From Prunella strophiata (Eukaryota > Chordata > Aves > Passeriformes > Prunellidae), in assembly GCA_036583965.1 (NCBI GenBank), contig JAZBQD010000019.1, forward strand, positions 1,302,001-1,366,000: a DNA stretch of 64,000 nucleotides, read 5' to 3'. Position numbers and translations under genes: made by a program. Below are positions 21,717-33,235 of the stretch, one piece after another (the stretch's first letter is position 1; each line of letters starts with the position of its first letter). Below the pieces are notes generated by a model. It saw only the letters and a list, made by a program, of their open reading frames with translations. It was not told where the DNA came from and did no database searches.

Positions 21717-22160
21717 CATGGAGATGTACTTCCCCCAGAACGACTCGTGGATCGGGCTGGCGCCCCTGAGCATCCCGCGCTACGAGTTCGGCGTCTGCGT
21801 GCTGGAGCAGAAGATGTACGTGGTGGGGGGCATCGCCACCCACGTGTGCCAGGGCATCAGCTACAGGAAGCACGAGAGCTCCGTGGAGTGCTGGGACCCC
21901 GACACCAACACGTGGAGCTCCCTGGAGAGGATGTTCGAGAGCCGCAGCACGCTGGGCGTGGCCGTGCTGGCCGGGGAGCTCTACGCCCTGGGCGGCTACG
22001 ACGGCCAGTCCTACCTGAGGAGCGTGGAGAAGTACGTGCCCAAGGTCAAGGAGTGGCAGCTGGTGGCACCCATGAGCAGGACACGGAGCTGCTTCGCTGC
22101 TGCTGTGCTGGACGGCATGATCTATGCCATCGGGGGCTACGGGCCTGCCCACATGAACAG
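21717..22160 (+). CDS. KLHL28: KLHL28 coding exon 2: kelch repeats
   Basis: 444 nt (148 codons) with the same phase in and out, acceptor CCCCTGCAG and donor GTACGT at 22161. It continues codon 300 of exon 1. Kelch blade signatures are visible: Tyr-Val-Val-Gly-Gly near the start, Asp-Thr-Asn-Thr-Trp, Leu-Tyr-Ala-Leu-Gly-Gly-Tyr-Asp-Gly and Ile-Tyr-Ala-Ile-Gly-Gly-Tyr. It ends Pro-Ala-His-Met-Asn-Ser across the junction with exon 3, as in human. The last 17 bases of the exon are also the start of the unit amplified in the adjoining intronic minisatellite. Confidence 0.95.
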
Positions 22161-23005
22161 GTACGTGCTGGGGGGACCCACCTGGCACCACCAAACTCCT
22201 GGGCAGGGTCATTGATCCTTCCCCTGCCCACATGAACAGGTACGTGCTGGGGGGACCCACAGTGCCCACCTGGCACCACCAAACTCCTGGGCAGGCTCCT
22301 TGATCCTTCCCCTGCCCACATGAAAAGATACCTGCTGGGGGGACCTGTGCCCACCTGGCACCACCAAACCCCCTGGGCAGGGTCATTGATCCTTCCCCTG
22401 CCCACATGAACAGGTATGTGCTGGGGTGACCTGTGCCCACCTGGGCATCACCAAAACACCCTGGGCAGCCCTTTTAATCCTTCCCCTGCCCACATGAACA
22501 TGTATGTGCTGGGGGAACCCACCTGGGCACCACCAAACCCCCTGGGCAGGGTCATTGATCCTTCCCCTGCCCACATGAAAAGATACCTGCTGGGGGGACC
22601 TGTGCCCACCTGGCACCACCAAACCCCCTCTGGGCAGCCTCATTAATCCTTCCCCTGCCCACCTGGGGAGGTACATGCTGGGGGTGACTCTGTGCCCACC
22701 TGGCACCACCAAACCCCCTGGGCAGCCTCATTAATCCTTCCCCTGCCCACCTGTACAGGAACATGGGGTGACTCTGTGCCCACATCAACAGGTACATGCT
22801 GGAGGTGACCTGTGCCCACGTGGGCACCACCAAACCCCCTGGGCAGCCCTTTTAATCCTTGTCCTGCCCCCTACCCTGTGCTGGGATGACCCTGTGCCCA
22901 CCAGCAAAACCCCCTGGGCAGGCTCATTAATCCTTGTCCTGCCCACATGAACAGGTACATGCTGGAGGTGACCCTGTGCCCACCTGGGCACCAGCAAAAC
23001 CCCCT
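22144..23005. repeat. ~80-90 bp minisatellite seeded by the KLHL28 exon 2 donor site
   Basis: About ten to eleven degenerate units run rightward from the exon boundary. Each starts with CCTGCCCACATGAACAG and GTACGTGCTGGGGGGACC, continues with CACCTGGCACCACCAAAC, and ends with TGGGCAGGGTCATTGATCC. The first unit straddles the true exon end, so the array repeats the end of the exon plus its 5' splice site. GT-containing donor copies sit at 22161 (real), 22240, 22414, 22671, 22792 and 22955. Others are mutated (about 22328, 22502, 22585). Confidence 0.93.
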
Positions 23006-24754
23006 GAGCAGCCAGTTAAATAATCTCCAACAGATCCTGGGCCTCATTAATCCCTGTTCTGTCACATCACTCCCATCAGTCAAAAGGGAAATCTTTATTT
23101 TTATTCCATTTTGTGTGTTCCACCTTGTATGGGCTCCTTTTTAGATCACCTAAAAGGTGATTTTACCAAAAAGGTAAGAACAAAGACATGCCTGCATATT
23201 GCTGAGCCTTGGAGCTCAAGCCTGCAAAATCTGAGGGTGGGTGCTGAGTTTTACCACAAAAATCTCTGATTTGAGGTGAATAGGAGTCTTCCCATGCTCA
23301 GTACACACAAAATAAATGCAGAACTCTGATGGGATCTTGAATTAGTGTTACTGCTCATAGCAGAGCTCAGGGTGGGGGTTACTGCTCTGACTCCAGGAGC
23401 TGTTTCAGACCTTGCATTCCCAAGGAGTTTTCCTGGTACCACCATGCTCTCTAACTCCCCTGTTCCCTGTGGGTGCCCAGGGACATCCAGTTACCCAAAG
23501 GAATCATTTTCCATCATTAAAATGGGAACACATCAGCTGCATGTCCCTCCAGGAAACAAAATAATAAACTACAAGTGTAAGGGCTGAATAAAGAGTGAAA
23601 CTCTTGTTCCTAGAGAGGGACTCAGTGATTGTTCAGCAGGGTGGTACCAGACATTGTCATGATGAATTGCACTGACTTTTTTACTTGAGGCTGAGTCAGG
23701 GGAGGTTTAGGTTGGATATTAGGAACAGGTTCTTCTTTTAGGTTCCTCTTCTAGGAAAAGGTTCTTCTTTCTATTAGGAAAAGGATCCCTGACTCCTTGA
23801 TCCTTCTAACTCAGGGTGTTCCATACTCTGTGAATAATTCTGGTTTTATTTATGACTGGAGGGGTGAGTACTGAGCCATGCCATGCAGCACCAGGCTCCT
23901 CCAAGCTCTGGCATTAAATCAAGCTCACAGTGGGTAATGAAGCCCCTTTTCCAAACTCTGCTGCTGCTGATCTTCTCTTCCCCTTTTTCCTGCCCCTCTG
24001 TGCTTGGGCAGGAACAGCTCTGAGCCATGAGTGTGTTAATGACTGACCATCTGTACAGTGATCAAAAATATTAATAACGATGAGAATGCATTTCCATTTG
24101 ATCCTGAAACCTCTCCTTTCCTCAGTGTTTTGATCAGCAGCCTCTTGTGAGCTTTTCCTGAGGAATATAAATACACTCTCCACATGGTTTTTCTCTCTGA
24201 ATGTTATTTTCAGGCCAGCCTCAAGGCAGTTTTGGATTTGCTGTGTAGCCAAAGAAATACACTTCAGCTCTGCATTGTGTTCAGTTTCCCACAACATTTT
24301 TATTTTAATAGATGATTTTATTATTTTAATAGATTATTATAGTATTTTAATAGATTGTTATTTATGTGATATACATTTTAAATTCTTATTTTAAGAAATT
24401 GTACCAGACATCCTGAAAGAGTTTTGAGCTCTGAGGAACCTCTTGGTTTCAGGGGGTGATCTGAAGATCCAGGACAGTGGGACAGGGAGGACATGGGAGA
24501 GGCTGAACCAGTTGCTGTGTCAGGGGGACATATCACAGAGCCATTTGGGATGGGAAAGTCTTTTAAAGACCATTGAGCCCAACCTGTGACTGAATATATT
24601 ATAAAAATAGGTTAAAACTGAGTTTTGGCAGCACTGTTGGGCTGCTTTGGTTGTGGAAGTGCCCTGGGATGTGATTGATGCTTCCCACGTGATAACACAA
24701 TTTCTGGGTGCTGCTGTTGGGTTGTACCAATCAACTGAACCACGGAATTTTCCC
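23006..24754. other. KLHL28 intron 2, unique part
   Basis: The sequence between the two intronic arrays is mostly unique. It includes a plus-strand CR1 scrap near 23695-23760 (GGGGAGGTTTAGGTTGGATA) and a minus-strand CR1 scrap near 24545-24595. AT-rich DNA lies near 24295-24400. No exon is recognised. Confidence 0.6.
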
Positions 24755-27700
24755 TCAGCTCCAGCTCTTCAGCTCTCCCTGTGACATTCCAGGAGTGAAT
24801 CCCATCCCAGCTCCCAGGCTCTCAGCTCTCCCTGTGACATTCCAGGAGTGAATCCCATCCCAGCTCCCAGGCTCTCAGCTCTCCCTGTGACATTCCAGGA
24901 GTGAATCCCATCCCAGCTCTCAGCTCTCTTTACCTGTGACATTCCCAGCTCCCAGGCTCTCAGCTCTCTTTACCTGTGACATTCCCAGCTCCCAGGCTCT
25001 CAGCTCTCTTTACCTGTGACATTCCCAGCTCCCAGGCTCTCAGCTCTCTTTACCTGTGACATTCCCAGCTCCCAGGCTCTCAGCTCTCTCTCCCTGTGAC
25101 ATTCCAGGAGTGAATCCCATCCCAGCTCCCAGGCTCTCAGCTCTCCCTGTGACATTCCAGGAGTGAATCCCATCCCAGCTCCCAGGCTCTCAGCTCTCCC
25201 TGTGACATTCCAGGAGTGAATCCCATCCCAGCTCCCAGGCTCTCAGCTCTCTTTACCTGTGACATTCCCAGCTCCCAGGCTCTCAGCTCTCTCTCCTGTG
25301 ACATTCCAGGAGTGAATCCCATCCCAGCTCCCAGGCTCTCAGCTCTTTCTCCCTGTGACATTCCCAGCTCCCAGGCTCTCAGCTCTCCCTGTGACATTCC
25401 AGGAGTGAATCCCATCCCAGCTCCCAGACTCTCAGCTCTCTCTCCCTGTGACATTCCCAGCTCCCAGGCTCTCAGCTCTCTCTCCCTGTGACATTCCCAG
25501 CTCCCAGGCTCTCAGCTCTCCCTGTGACATTCCAGGAGTGAATCCCATCCCAGCTCCCAGGCTCTCAGCTCTCTTTACCTGTGACATTCCCAGCTCCCAG
25601 GCTCTCAGCTCTCTCTCCTGTGACATTCCAGGAGTGAATCCCATCCCAGCTCCCAGACTCTCAGCTCTCTCTCCCTGTGACATTCCAGGAGTGAATCCCA
25701 TCCCAGCTCTCAGCTCTCTCTCCTGTGACATTCCAGGAGTGAATCCCATCCCAGCTCTCAGCTCTCTCTCCCTGTGACATTCCAGGAGTGAATCCCATCC
25801 CAGCTCCCAGGCTCTCAGCTCTCTCTCCCTGTGACATTCCAGGAGTGAATCCCATCCCAGCTCCAGGCTCTCAGCTCTCTCTCCTGTGACATTCCAGGAG
25901 TGAATCCCATCCCAGCTCCCAGGCTCTCAGCTCTCCCTGTGACATTCCCAGCTCCCAGGCTCTCAGCTCTCCCTGTGACATTCCCAGCTCCCAGGCTCTC
26001 AGCTCTCTTTACCTGTGACATTCCCAGCTCCCAGGCTCTCAGCTCTCTTTACCTGTGACATTCCCAGCTCCCAGGCTCTCAGCTCTCTTTACCTGTGACA
26101 TTCCCAGCTCCCAGGCTCTCAGCTCTCTTTACCTGTGACATTCCCAGCTCCCAGGCTCTCAGCTCTCTTTACCTGTGACATTCCCAGCTCCCAGGCTCTC
26201 AGCTCTCCCTGTGACATTCCAGGAGTGAATCCCATCCCAGCTCCCAGGCTCTCAGCTCTCCCTGTGACATTCCAGGAGTGAATCCCATCCCAGCTCCAGG
26301 CTCTCAGCTCTCCCTGTGACATTCCAGGAGTGAATCCCATCCCAGCTCCAGGCTCTCAGCTCTCCCTGTGACATTCCAGGAGTGAATCCCATCCCAGCTC
26401 CCAGGCTCTCAGCTCTCCCTGTGACATTCCCAGCTCCCAGGCTCTCAGCTCTCTTTACCTGTGACATTCCCAGCTCCCAGGCTCTCAGCTCTCCCTGTGA
26501 CATTCCAGGAGTGAATCCCATCCCAGCTCCCAGGCTCTCAGCTCTCCCTGTGACATTCCAGGAGTGAATCCCATCCCAGCTCCAGGCTCTCAGCTCTCCC
26601 TGTGACAGTCCAGGAGTGAATCCATCCCAGCTCCCAGGCTCACAGCTCTCTCTCCCTGTGACATTCCAGGAGTGAATCCATCCCAGCTCCCAGGCTCTCA
26701 GCTCTCCCTGTGACATTCCCAGCTCCAGGCTCTCAGCTCTCTTTACCTGTGACATTCCCAGCTCCAGGCTCTCAGCTCTCCCTGTGACAGTCCAGGAGTG
26801 AATCCCATCCAGCTCCCAGGCTCACAGCTCTCTCTCCCTGTGACATTCCCAGCTCCAGGCTCTCAGCTCTCTCTCCTGTGACATTCCCAGCTCCCAGGCT
26901 CTCAGCTCTCCCTGTGACATTCCCAGCTCCAGGCTCTCAGCTCTCCCTGTGACATTCCCAGCTCCAGGCTCTCAGCTCTCCCTGTGACATTCCAGGAGTG
27001 AATCCCATCCAGCTCCCAGGCTCTCAGCTCTCCCTGTGACATTCCCAGCTCCAGGCTCTCAGCTCTCTCTCCTGTGACATTCCAGGAGTGAATCCCATCC
27101 CAGCTCCAGGCTCTCAGCTCTCTTTACCTGTGACATTCCCAGCTCCAGGCTCTCAGCTCTCCCTGTGACAGTCCAGGAGTGAATCCCATCCCAGCTCCAG
27201 GCTCTCAGCTCTCCCTGTGACATTCCCAGCTCCAGGCTCTCAGCTCTCTCTCCTGTGACATTCCAGGAGTGAATCCATCCCAGCTCCCAGGCTCTCAGCT
27301 CTCTTTACCTGTGACATTCCCAGCTCCAGGCTCTCAGCTCTCTCTCCTGTGACATTCCAGGAGTGAATCCCATCCCAGCTCTCAGCTCTCTCTCCCTGTG
27401 ACATTCCCAGCTCCCAGGCTCTCAGCTCTCCCTGTGACATTCCAGGAGTGAATCCCATCCCAGCTCCCAGACTCTCAGCTCTCTCTCCCTGTGACATTCC
27501 CAGCTCCCAGGCTCTCAGCTCTCTCTCCCTGTGACATTCCCAGCTCCCAGGCTCTCAGCTCTCCCTCCCTGTGACAGTCCAGGAGTGAATCCCATCCCAG
27601 CTCCCAGGCTCTCAGCTCTCCTTGTGACATTCCAGGAGTGAATCCCATCCCAGCTCCCAGGCTCTCAGCTCTCCCTGTGACATTCCAGGAGTGAATCCCA

Positions 27701-28590
27701 TCCCAGCTCCCAGGCTCTCAGCTCTCTCTCCCTGTGACATTCCAGGAGTGAATCCCATCCCAGCTCCCAGGCTCTCAGCTCTCTCTCCCTGTGACATTCC
27801 CAGCTCCCAGGCTCTCAGCTCTCTCTCCCTGTGACATTCCCAGCTCCCAGACTCTCAGCTCTCTCTCCTTGTGACATTCCCAGCTCCCAGGCTCTCAGCT
27901 CTCTCTCCCTGTGACATTCCCAGCTCCCAGGCTCTCAGCTCTCTCTCCCTGTGACATTCCAGGAGTGAATCCCATCCCATCCCAGCTCCCAGGCTCACAG
28001 CTCTCTCTCCCTGTGACATTCCCAGCTCCCAGGCTCTCAGCTCTCCCTGTGACAGTCCAGGAGTGAATCCCATCCCAGCTCCCAGGCTCTCAGCTCTCTC
28101 TCCCTGTGACATTCCAGGAGTGAATCCCATCCCAGCTCCCAGGCTCTCAGCTCTCTCTCCCTGTGACATTCCCAGCTCCCAGACTCTCAGCTCTCTCTCC
28201 CTGTGACATTCCAGGAGTGAATCCCATCCCAGCTCCCAGGCTCTCAGCTCTCTCTGTGACATTCCAGGAGTGAATCCCATCCCAGCTCCCAGGCTCTCAG
28301 CTCTTTCTCCCTGTGACATTCCCAGCTCCCAGGCTCTCAGCTCTCCCTGTGACATTCCAGGAGTGAATCCCATCCCAGCTCCCAGGCTCTCAGCTCTCTT
28401 TACCTGTGACATTCCCAGATCCCAGGCTCACAGCTCTCTCTCCCTGTGACATTCCCAGCTCCCAGGCTCACAGCTCTCCCTGTGACAGTCCAGGAGTGAA
28501 TCCCATCCCAGCTCCCAGGCTCACAGCTCTCTCTCCCTGTGACATTCCAGGAGTGAATCCCATCCCAGCTCCCAGGCTCACAGCTCTGTT
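24755..28590. repeat. 53/40-bp minisatellite running up to the KLHL28 exon 3 acceptor
   Basis: About 3.8 kb of tandem units in two main lengths. The 53-bp form is AGCTCCCAGGCTCTCAGCTC, TCCCTGTGACATTCC, AGGAGTGAATCCCATCCC. A ~40-bp form lacks the third block and often has CTCTTTACCTG. The final unit grades into the true acceptor (CACAGCTCTGTTTGCCTTGCAG, ending at 28600). Nearly every unit thus carries a pyrimidine tract plus CCCAG or CCAG resembling the real 3' splice site. Short frames reported across it are non-genic. Confidence 0.95.
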
Positions 28591-28600
28591 TGCCTTGCAG

Positions 28601-28809
28601 CATGGAGCGTTACGACCCGAGCAAGAACTCCTGGGAGACCGTGGCCTCCATGGCTGACAAACGGATAAACTTTGGGGTGGGGGTCATGCTGGGCTTCATC
28701 TTCGTGGTGGGGGGACACAATGGGGTGTCCCACCTGTCCAGCATCGAGAGGTACGACCCCCACCAGAACCAGTGGACGGTGTGCCGGCCCATGAAGGAGC
28801 CCAGGACAG
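28601..28809 (+). CDS. KLHL28: KLHL28 coding exon 3: kelch repeat
   Basis: 209 nt, entering with the last base of codon 448 and leaving in phase 1 at a GTGGGA donor (28810). It encodes Glu-Arg-Tyr-Asp-Pro-Ser-Lys, Phe-Val-Val-Gly-Gly-His-Asn-Gly and Glu-Arg-Tyr-Asp-Pro-His-Gln-Asn-Gln-Trp, then Met-Lys-Glu-Pro-Arg-Thr-Gly at the junction. This matches human KLHL28 closely. Together the three exons give 517 complete codons. Adding the 53 residues of the human C-terminus would give the usual 571-residue length. Confidence 0.95.
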
Positions 28810-29587
28810 GTGGGACATGGCACAGATGAGCCTCTGAGCTGGTAAAACCTGCAGGGAGGGTGGCAGGGACTCCATCTCTGGGTGAGGGTCACTTCACAAG
28901 CTCTGTGAAAGGATCTTGAATTCTCCAAATTTGGTTTATTAATGCTGAGCTGTAACAAAAATAATAGGAGTAGTATTTCTACCTCCTGCTTTTTCAGTGA
29001 TTTCAGCAGGGATGAGTTTCAGCAGTTCTGTGCTCACTGTTCTGCTGGATTTTCTTGGATATGGAGACTCAGGGCTGCAGGGTTGTGGTGCAGCTCCTCC
29101 TGAGGGCAGCTCCCATCTCTGCTCCCTGGGGACAGGGACAGGACTCTGGGAGCAGCTGGGGCCGGGCCAGGGGAGGTTTAGGGTTGGATATCAGAGAAAG
29201 ATTCTTCCCCAGAGGGCTCCCCAGGGAATGGGCATGGCCCCGAGGCTGCCAGAGCTCCAGGAGCTGCCAGGGATGCCCAGGGGGGATTGTTGGGGGTCTG
29301 GGCAGGGATGGGGTTGAGATGATCCCTGGGGGTCCCTCCAGCTCAGCACATTCTGGGGTTCTGTCCCACCGCCTCCCTGATGGGCACTGGGACAGAGGGA
29401 GCTGTTTTATTGTGGGGAAGGGGATGAGAACAGCACAAAAGGGGTGTCAGACCCCAACAGAGAGGGCTCCTCGTTTACAGCCCTTTTCTTTAGCCAGTGA
29501 GGGCTCTGGGGCAGCCCGGGGGTGCCTCCAGGCGGGGACGAAGCCGCGGTGCTCCGCAGGGTTTGATGGCGCTGCTTTCCTCCGCAG
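28810..29587. other. KLHL28 last intron
   Basis: A 778-bp intron with donor GTGGGA and acceptor CTTTCCTCCGCAG. It carries one plus-strand CR1 3' fragment at about 29090-29370 (GGGCCAGGGGAGGTTTAGGG, GCCCCGAGGCTGCCAGAGC). Confidence 0.85.
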
Positions 29588-29792
29588 GCGTGGGCGCGGC
29601 GGTGATCGATAACCACCTGTACGTGGTGGGGCCCGGCCCGGCCCGGCCCGGCCCGGCCCGGCCCGGCCCGGCCCGGCCCGGCCCGGCCCGGCCCGGCCCG
29701 GCCCGGCCCGGCCCGGCCCGGCCCGTGGACATCGGGCTGACGCGGCGGGGATGCTGTACTGCCGCTGCAACTTCGGCCTGACGGCGCTCTGA
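29588..29792 (+). CDS. KLHL28: KLHL28 last coding exon, disrupted by a GGCCC pentamer run
   Basis: The exon opens correctly after CCGCAG, with codons for Val-Gly-Ala-Ala-Val-Ile-Asp-Asn-His-Leu-Tyr-Val-Val-Gly (to 29631). The expected C-terminus, Gly-Met-Leu-Tyr-Cys-Arg-Cys-Asn-Phe-Gly-Leu-Thr-Ala-Leu and TGA, is present at 29748-29792. Between them the ~25 conserved codons (75 nt) of the last kelch blade are missing. In their place are 116 nt: about 19 GGCCC pentamers and 23 unrecognisable bases. 116 is not a multiple of three, so the end lies in a different frame. Either the gene is broken in this individual or a GC-rich stretch was misassembled. Intact flanks and conserved splice sites favour an assembly error. 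Confidence 0.8.
29631..29725. repeat. (GGCCC)19 pentamer microsatellite inside the KLHL28 last exon
   Basis: A perfect GGCCC pentamer run of about 95 bp. A second, shorter run (about 29820-29847) occurs 28 bp after the stop codon, in the 3' UTR. Confidence 0.95.
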
Positions 29793-30128
29793 GCGCTCGG
29801 CTGGGAGCTGAGCCCGCAGCCCGGCCCGGCCCGGCCCGGCCCGGCCCGGAGGAGCCGCTCCTCCCCAGCCCAGTGCCCGCCCGCCTTGGCACCCTGCTCG
29901 TGGCTGTGCGTTCGGGAGAGAGCTGGCATCCAGTTGGAAATGTGTCCATCCCACCCTTCCTAGAGCTTTTGTCTCTTCCTCCTCTGCAATGTGGAGTTCC
30001 CTGTGCTGGGTGAGTGTGTGGGCTGAGGGCAGGGGGGCTGCCCCCGGGGAAAGTGCCAGTGCTTCACGGGTTTTTTATGACCAGTAACTCAAGGGCTGCC
30101 TTGTTTCTGTATCTCAAGGTTTGTACAT

Positions 30129-30134
30129 AATAAA
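30129..30134 (+). terminator. KLHL28 poly(A) signal
   Basis: AATAAA at 30129, preceded by TTGTTTCTGTATCTCAAGG and TTTGTACAT and followed by GCCATAGGATG. It lies ~340 bp after the stop codon and gives a short 3' UTR. No competing signal lies between the stop codon and this site. Confidence 0.75.
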
Positions 30135-30154
30135 TGCCATAGGATGTTGCCTGT

Positions 30155-32619
30155 ACTCTCCTTTGTCACCTGCTTCCTGGTAGGAGGGCTGGGATGATCC
30201 TTGGAGACATTCACAAGGCAAATTTATTGCCTCCTCGGGACATTTTTGGATCTGACGAAGAGAATTTGCATTTTTACCTTTTCCCTTCTGTTTTCCTCTC
30301 GTGGAGAAACGAGTGCTAGATGAACTGACTTCACCCTGCTGTGTGTTTCAGTTGGAATGCGAGGAGAAATCATATCAGCAGCATTCCTAGCATGATTCCC
30401 AACAAAACCTCCAAGCCAGCCCATCCCATCCCCCTGAACTCGTGTTCCCCTTTTCCCAAGGATTGTATGATTGCTTCCTCTGAGTGTCCCCATCTCACAA
30501 TGGTGCTAAATGTAGGGGTACCCCCGAGGCTGTTCCTGATTTTGGTGCATAAAGCATGTTTGGATTGTTCCACTGGTTTGGTTTCTTCTTTGCTCCATCC
30601 CCTCCGTGCCCCTGCAGCTCTGCAGTCTCCTCCCTGGGGAATGAGCTCCCTGTTGGGTATTTTAGTTTTCAGATTTATTGTTCCCATTCTCACAAGCAGG
30701 GAGATCCCAGCTCGGGTTCTTCAGGCAGTTCTGCCTTTCACAGCAGTGCAGGGAGTTCAGGCAGGGCTCATCCCAAGTGTGTGTCCTGCTGAGGGGCAGG
30801 GCCTGGGGTTAACCATGGTCCCACTGGGCTAATCACAGCCCTGAGCTCAGAGAAAACTGGGCCAGGGAGAGAGAAGGTGATGCTCTGGGTTACAACCATC
30901 ATTTTAAATGGAATTTAACTAATTTAGCACATTTTGGGTTGTCTTCTGATCTCAGTTACCTTACATTTCTGTGGTGGCTGCCCATTGCCTGGCCTGATAC
31001 TAAGGGTTTTTTTGCCTCCAGAGTTTCCTTTCCCTTTATTTTAATATGTTTGCTGTTTGTTTTCCAAGCCCACACAGTGTTATTTTGAAAGGTGCAATAA
31101 TATTTGAAATAGCTGCTTTAAAAGCTATTTCTTTATGATTTTGCTAAATGGGGAGGGTTGAGTGCTCTGGATTTATCCTGGATTCCTGCAGAGCTGGTTG
31201 CAGCCAGGGCTGCTCCGGTTCCTCCATTCCAGTCACTGGGATTTCACCACTCCAGGAGGGTGTTGTCACCATAAAACATCATTCAGATACCCCAGGTGAT
31301 TGCACAGGCCATAAAATCCTGCAGGTCTCCTTCAGATTTGGTGGAACTGAGCAGGATTTCAAATGTAAATAAGGGAACCTGCACTGAAACTGCTGGAGTT
31401 GTTAATTTGACCCACAGGGATTCATTCCAGTGACAGCAATTAAAGCCTGATTTCATTATTCCAGGGCTTCTCTTGGCAGGACAGGAGGGGCTCCATGGCT
31501 GAATTTGCATTTTTGTGTGTGGGGAGGAGAAGGAATCATGGAATGCCAGGATGGTTTGGGTTGGAAGGGACCTAAAACCCACCCAGTGCCACCCCAGCAA
31601 TGGCAGGGACACCTCCACTGTCCCAGGCTGCTCCAGCCCCAGTGTCCAGCCTGGCCTTGGGCACTGCCAGGGATGGATCACAACAAAAAAACAAAAGCAT
31701 CATTAAAAACCACATAAATCAGAACAAACAAACAAAAAAAAACAAAACCCAAACAAAACAAAACAGAAAAAAACCCCACCAAACCCATATTATGGTGATT
31801 ATTTATATCAATGTCTTCCACTTATGGAAGTCAAAGCACTGAAAATTGCAAAAAGTTTCATTCCCTTTCTGCAGGCAGTGGGAGTGATAAACCCCACAGT
31901 GGTTTGGGGTGAAAGGGGCTTTGAAGAGCACCCTGTTCCAGCCCTTTCCCTGGGGACTCCTCCAGCAGAATGAGGTCACAGGAGGTGAATGATGTCCCAG
32001 ACTGGCCCTGTGGCATTGCCTCACTGGAGAGAGCAGCAGAAAATGGTTTTTACTCTGCAGGAGAAATGCCTAAAGGATTTTCCTGCTGTTAGTGCTGAAC
32101 TCCTTCCCTGGAGATGGAGCAGCTTAGGGACTGTGTCCCTTCAATTCCCCCCCTCCCCTTTCTGTCCTGTCCCTCCAGGCCTGGGCAGAGAAACACCAGA
32201 CACAACAATTGGGGTGAAGCTGGTGGAAACTCAGCAATCCCCTGGGAATGTCTGGCTGGGAGCTGCAAAACCAAGGACCTGCAGCCAAGATGAGACAATT
32301 CCCAATTTTCATCCAGTTCCAGTTCCTTATCTCTCAAATTGCACTTTACAATGGGTTAAATGAGTTTATTTGTGTCCATACAGCTCAGACTTTCTGCTTT
32401 TTAAAAGATAACAATCTACAAGCTTCTCCTAGGATTGCTTTCCTTCCAGCAACAGATGGAATTGTTTTGTCCACAACAAATATTGTTTCTGGGAGATAAC
32501 ATTGCTTCAGTGAACTTCCCATCCATAAATGCCCTTTCACTGGATGAAACAATGCAAAACATCCCAAATTGCCTTCAGTTCTTTCCATTGGCCTGAAACA
32601 CAAAGAACTGCATGATAAT

Positions 32620-32653
<34 letters not shown>

Positions 32654-33235
32654 CCCCTTATGTCGTGTGCTGTGTTTTAAACCCAAGGAAAACTCAGATT
32701 TTTAGTAGGATTTAATAATTGTACAGGGAATTTTGTACTCAGGCTTGGCCAGAGTGCTTTAGTTGGGGGTAAGAACTGATCCCTGAAGGTTTGTGGTTTT
32801 ACCTGTAAATATTTATTATTTTTTTTAGCAGAAACCTCCTGGTTTTGTTTTGTCTATGCAAGTGGCCTTTGTGTTCCACAAGATGAGAGCTGAGCCACGT
32901 TGGGATTCTCTGGCAGTTCCCAGGGTGTTGTTCTTGTGCTCTCCAAGCATTGTTGTGATGATTCCATTGGATGTGGAGCTGTTTAATGAAATAAACCTGG
33001 GAAATCCTGGTTTGTCTGGTGCTCACTGCTGGAGCCTCTGGAGCTGCTCCCATTCTCATGGAATTTCCCCATTCCATGGCTCTCCCCCACTTTTCCAGGT
33101 TGTTTAGGATCAAATCCTGGTTTTTACCCCCAGACTGCTTTAATTTATTATGAATGCACTTGGATGAGCTCCAGCACACACAGGATCAGAGCACTGGGAT
33201 TTTAACTCTTATTATTGCTCTGGAAAATGGGATGT
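30155..33235. other. Intergenic DNA downstream of KLHL28
   Basis: No gene is recognised. I looked on the minus strand for the convergent neighbour known in human (C14orf28) and did not find it. The stretch holds minus-strand CR1 fragments (about 31530-31680 and 31885-31950), an A-rich tract (31684-31780), a poly(T) run (about 32622-32651) and otherwise unique sequence. Confidence 0.6.
31530..31680 (-). mobile_element. CR1 LINE 3' fragment
   Basis: Reverse-oriented CR1: GGATGGTTTGGGTTGGAAGG, CAGGCTGCTCCAGCCCCAG and CTTGGGCACTGCCAGGGAT. An A-rich segment with CAAAA motifs (31684-31780) follows. Confidence 0.8.

Noticed and set aside
30155..33235. C14orf28 orthologue expected convergent to KLHL28
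   Set aside because: I found no minus-strand exon with its features. It may lie beyond the window or in the gap.
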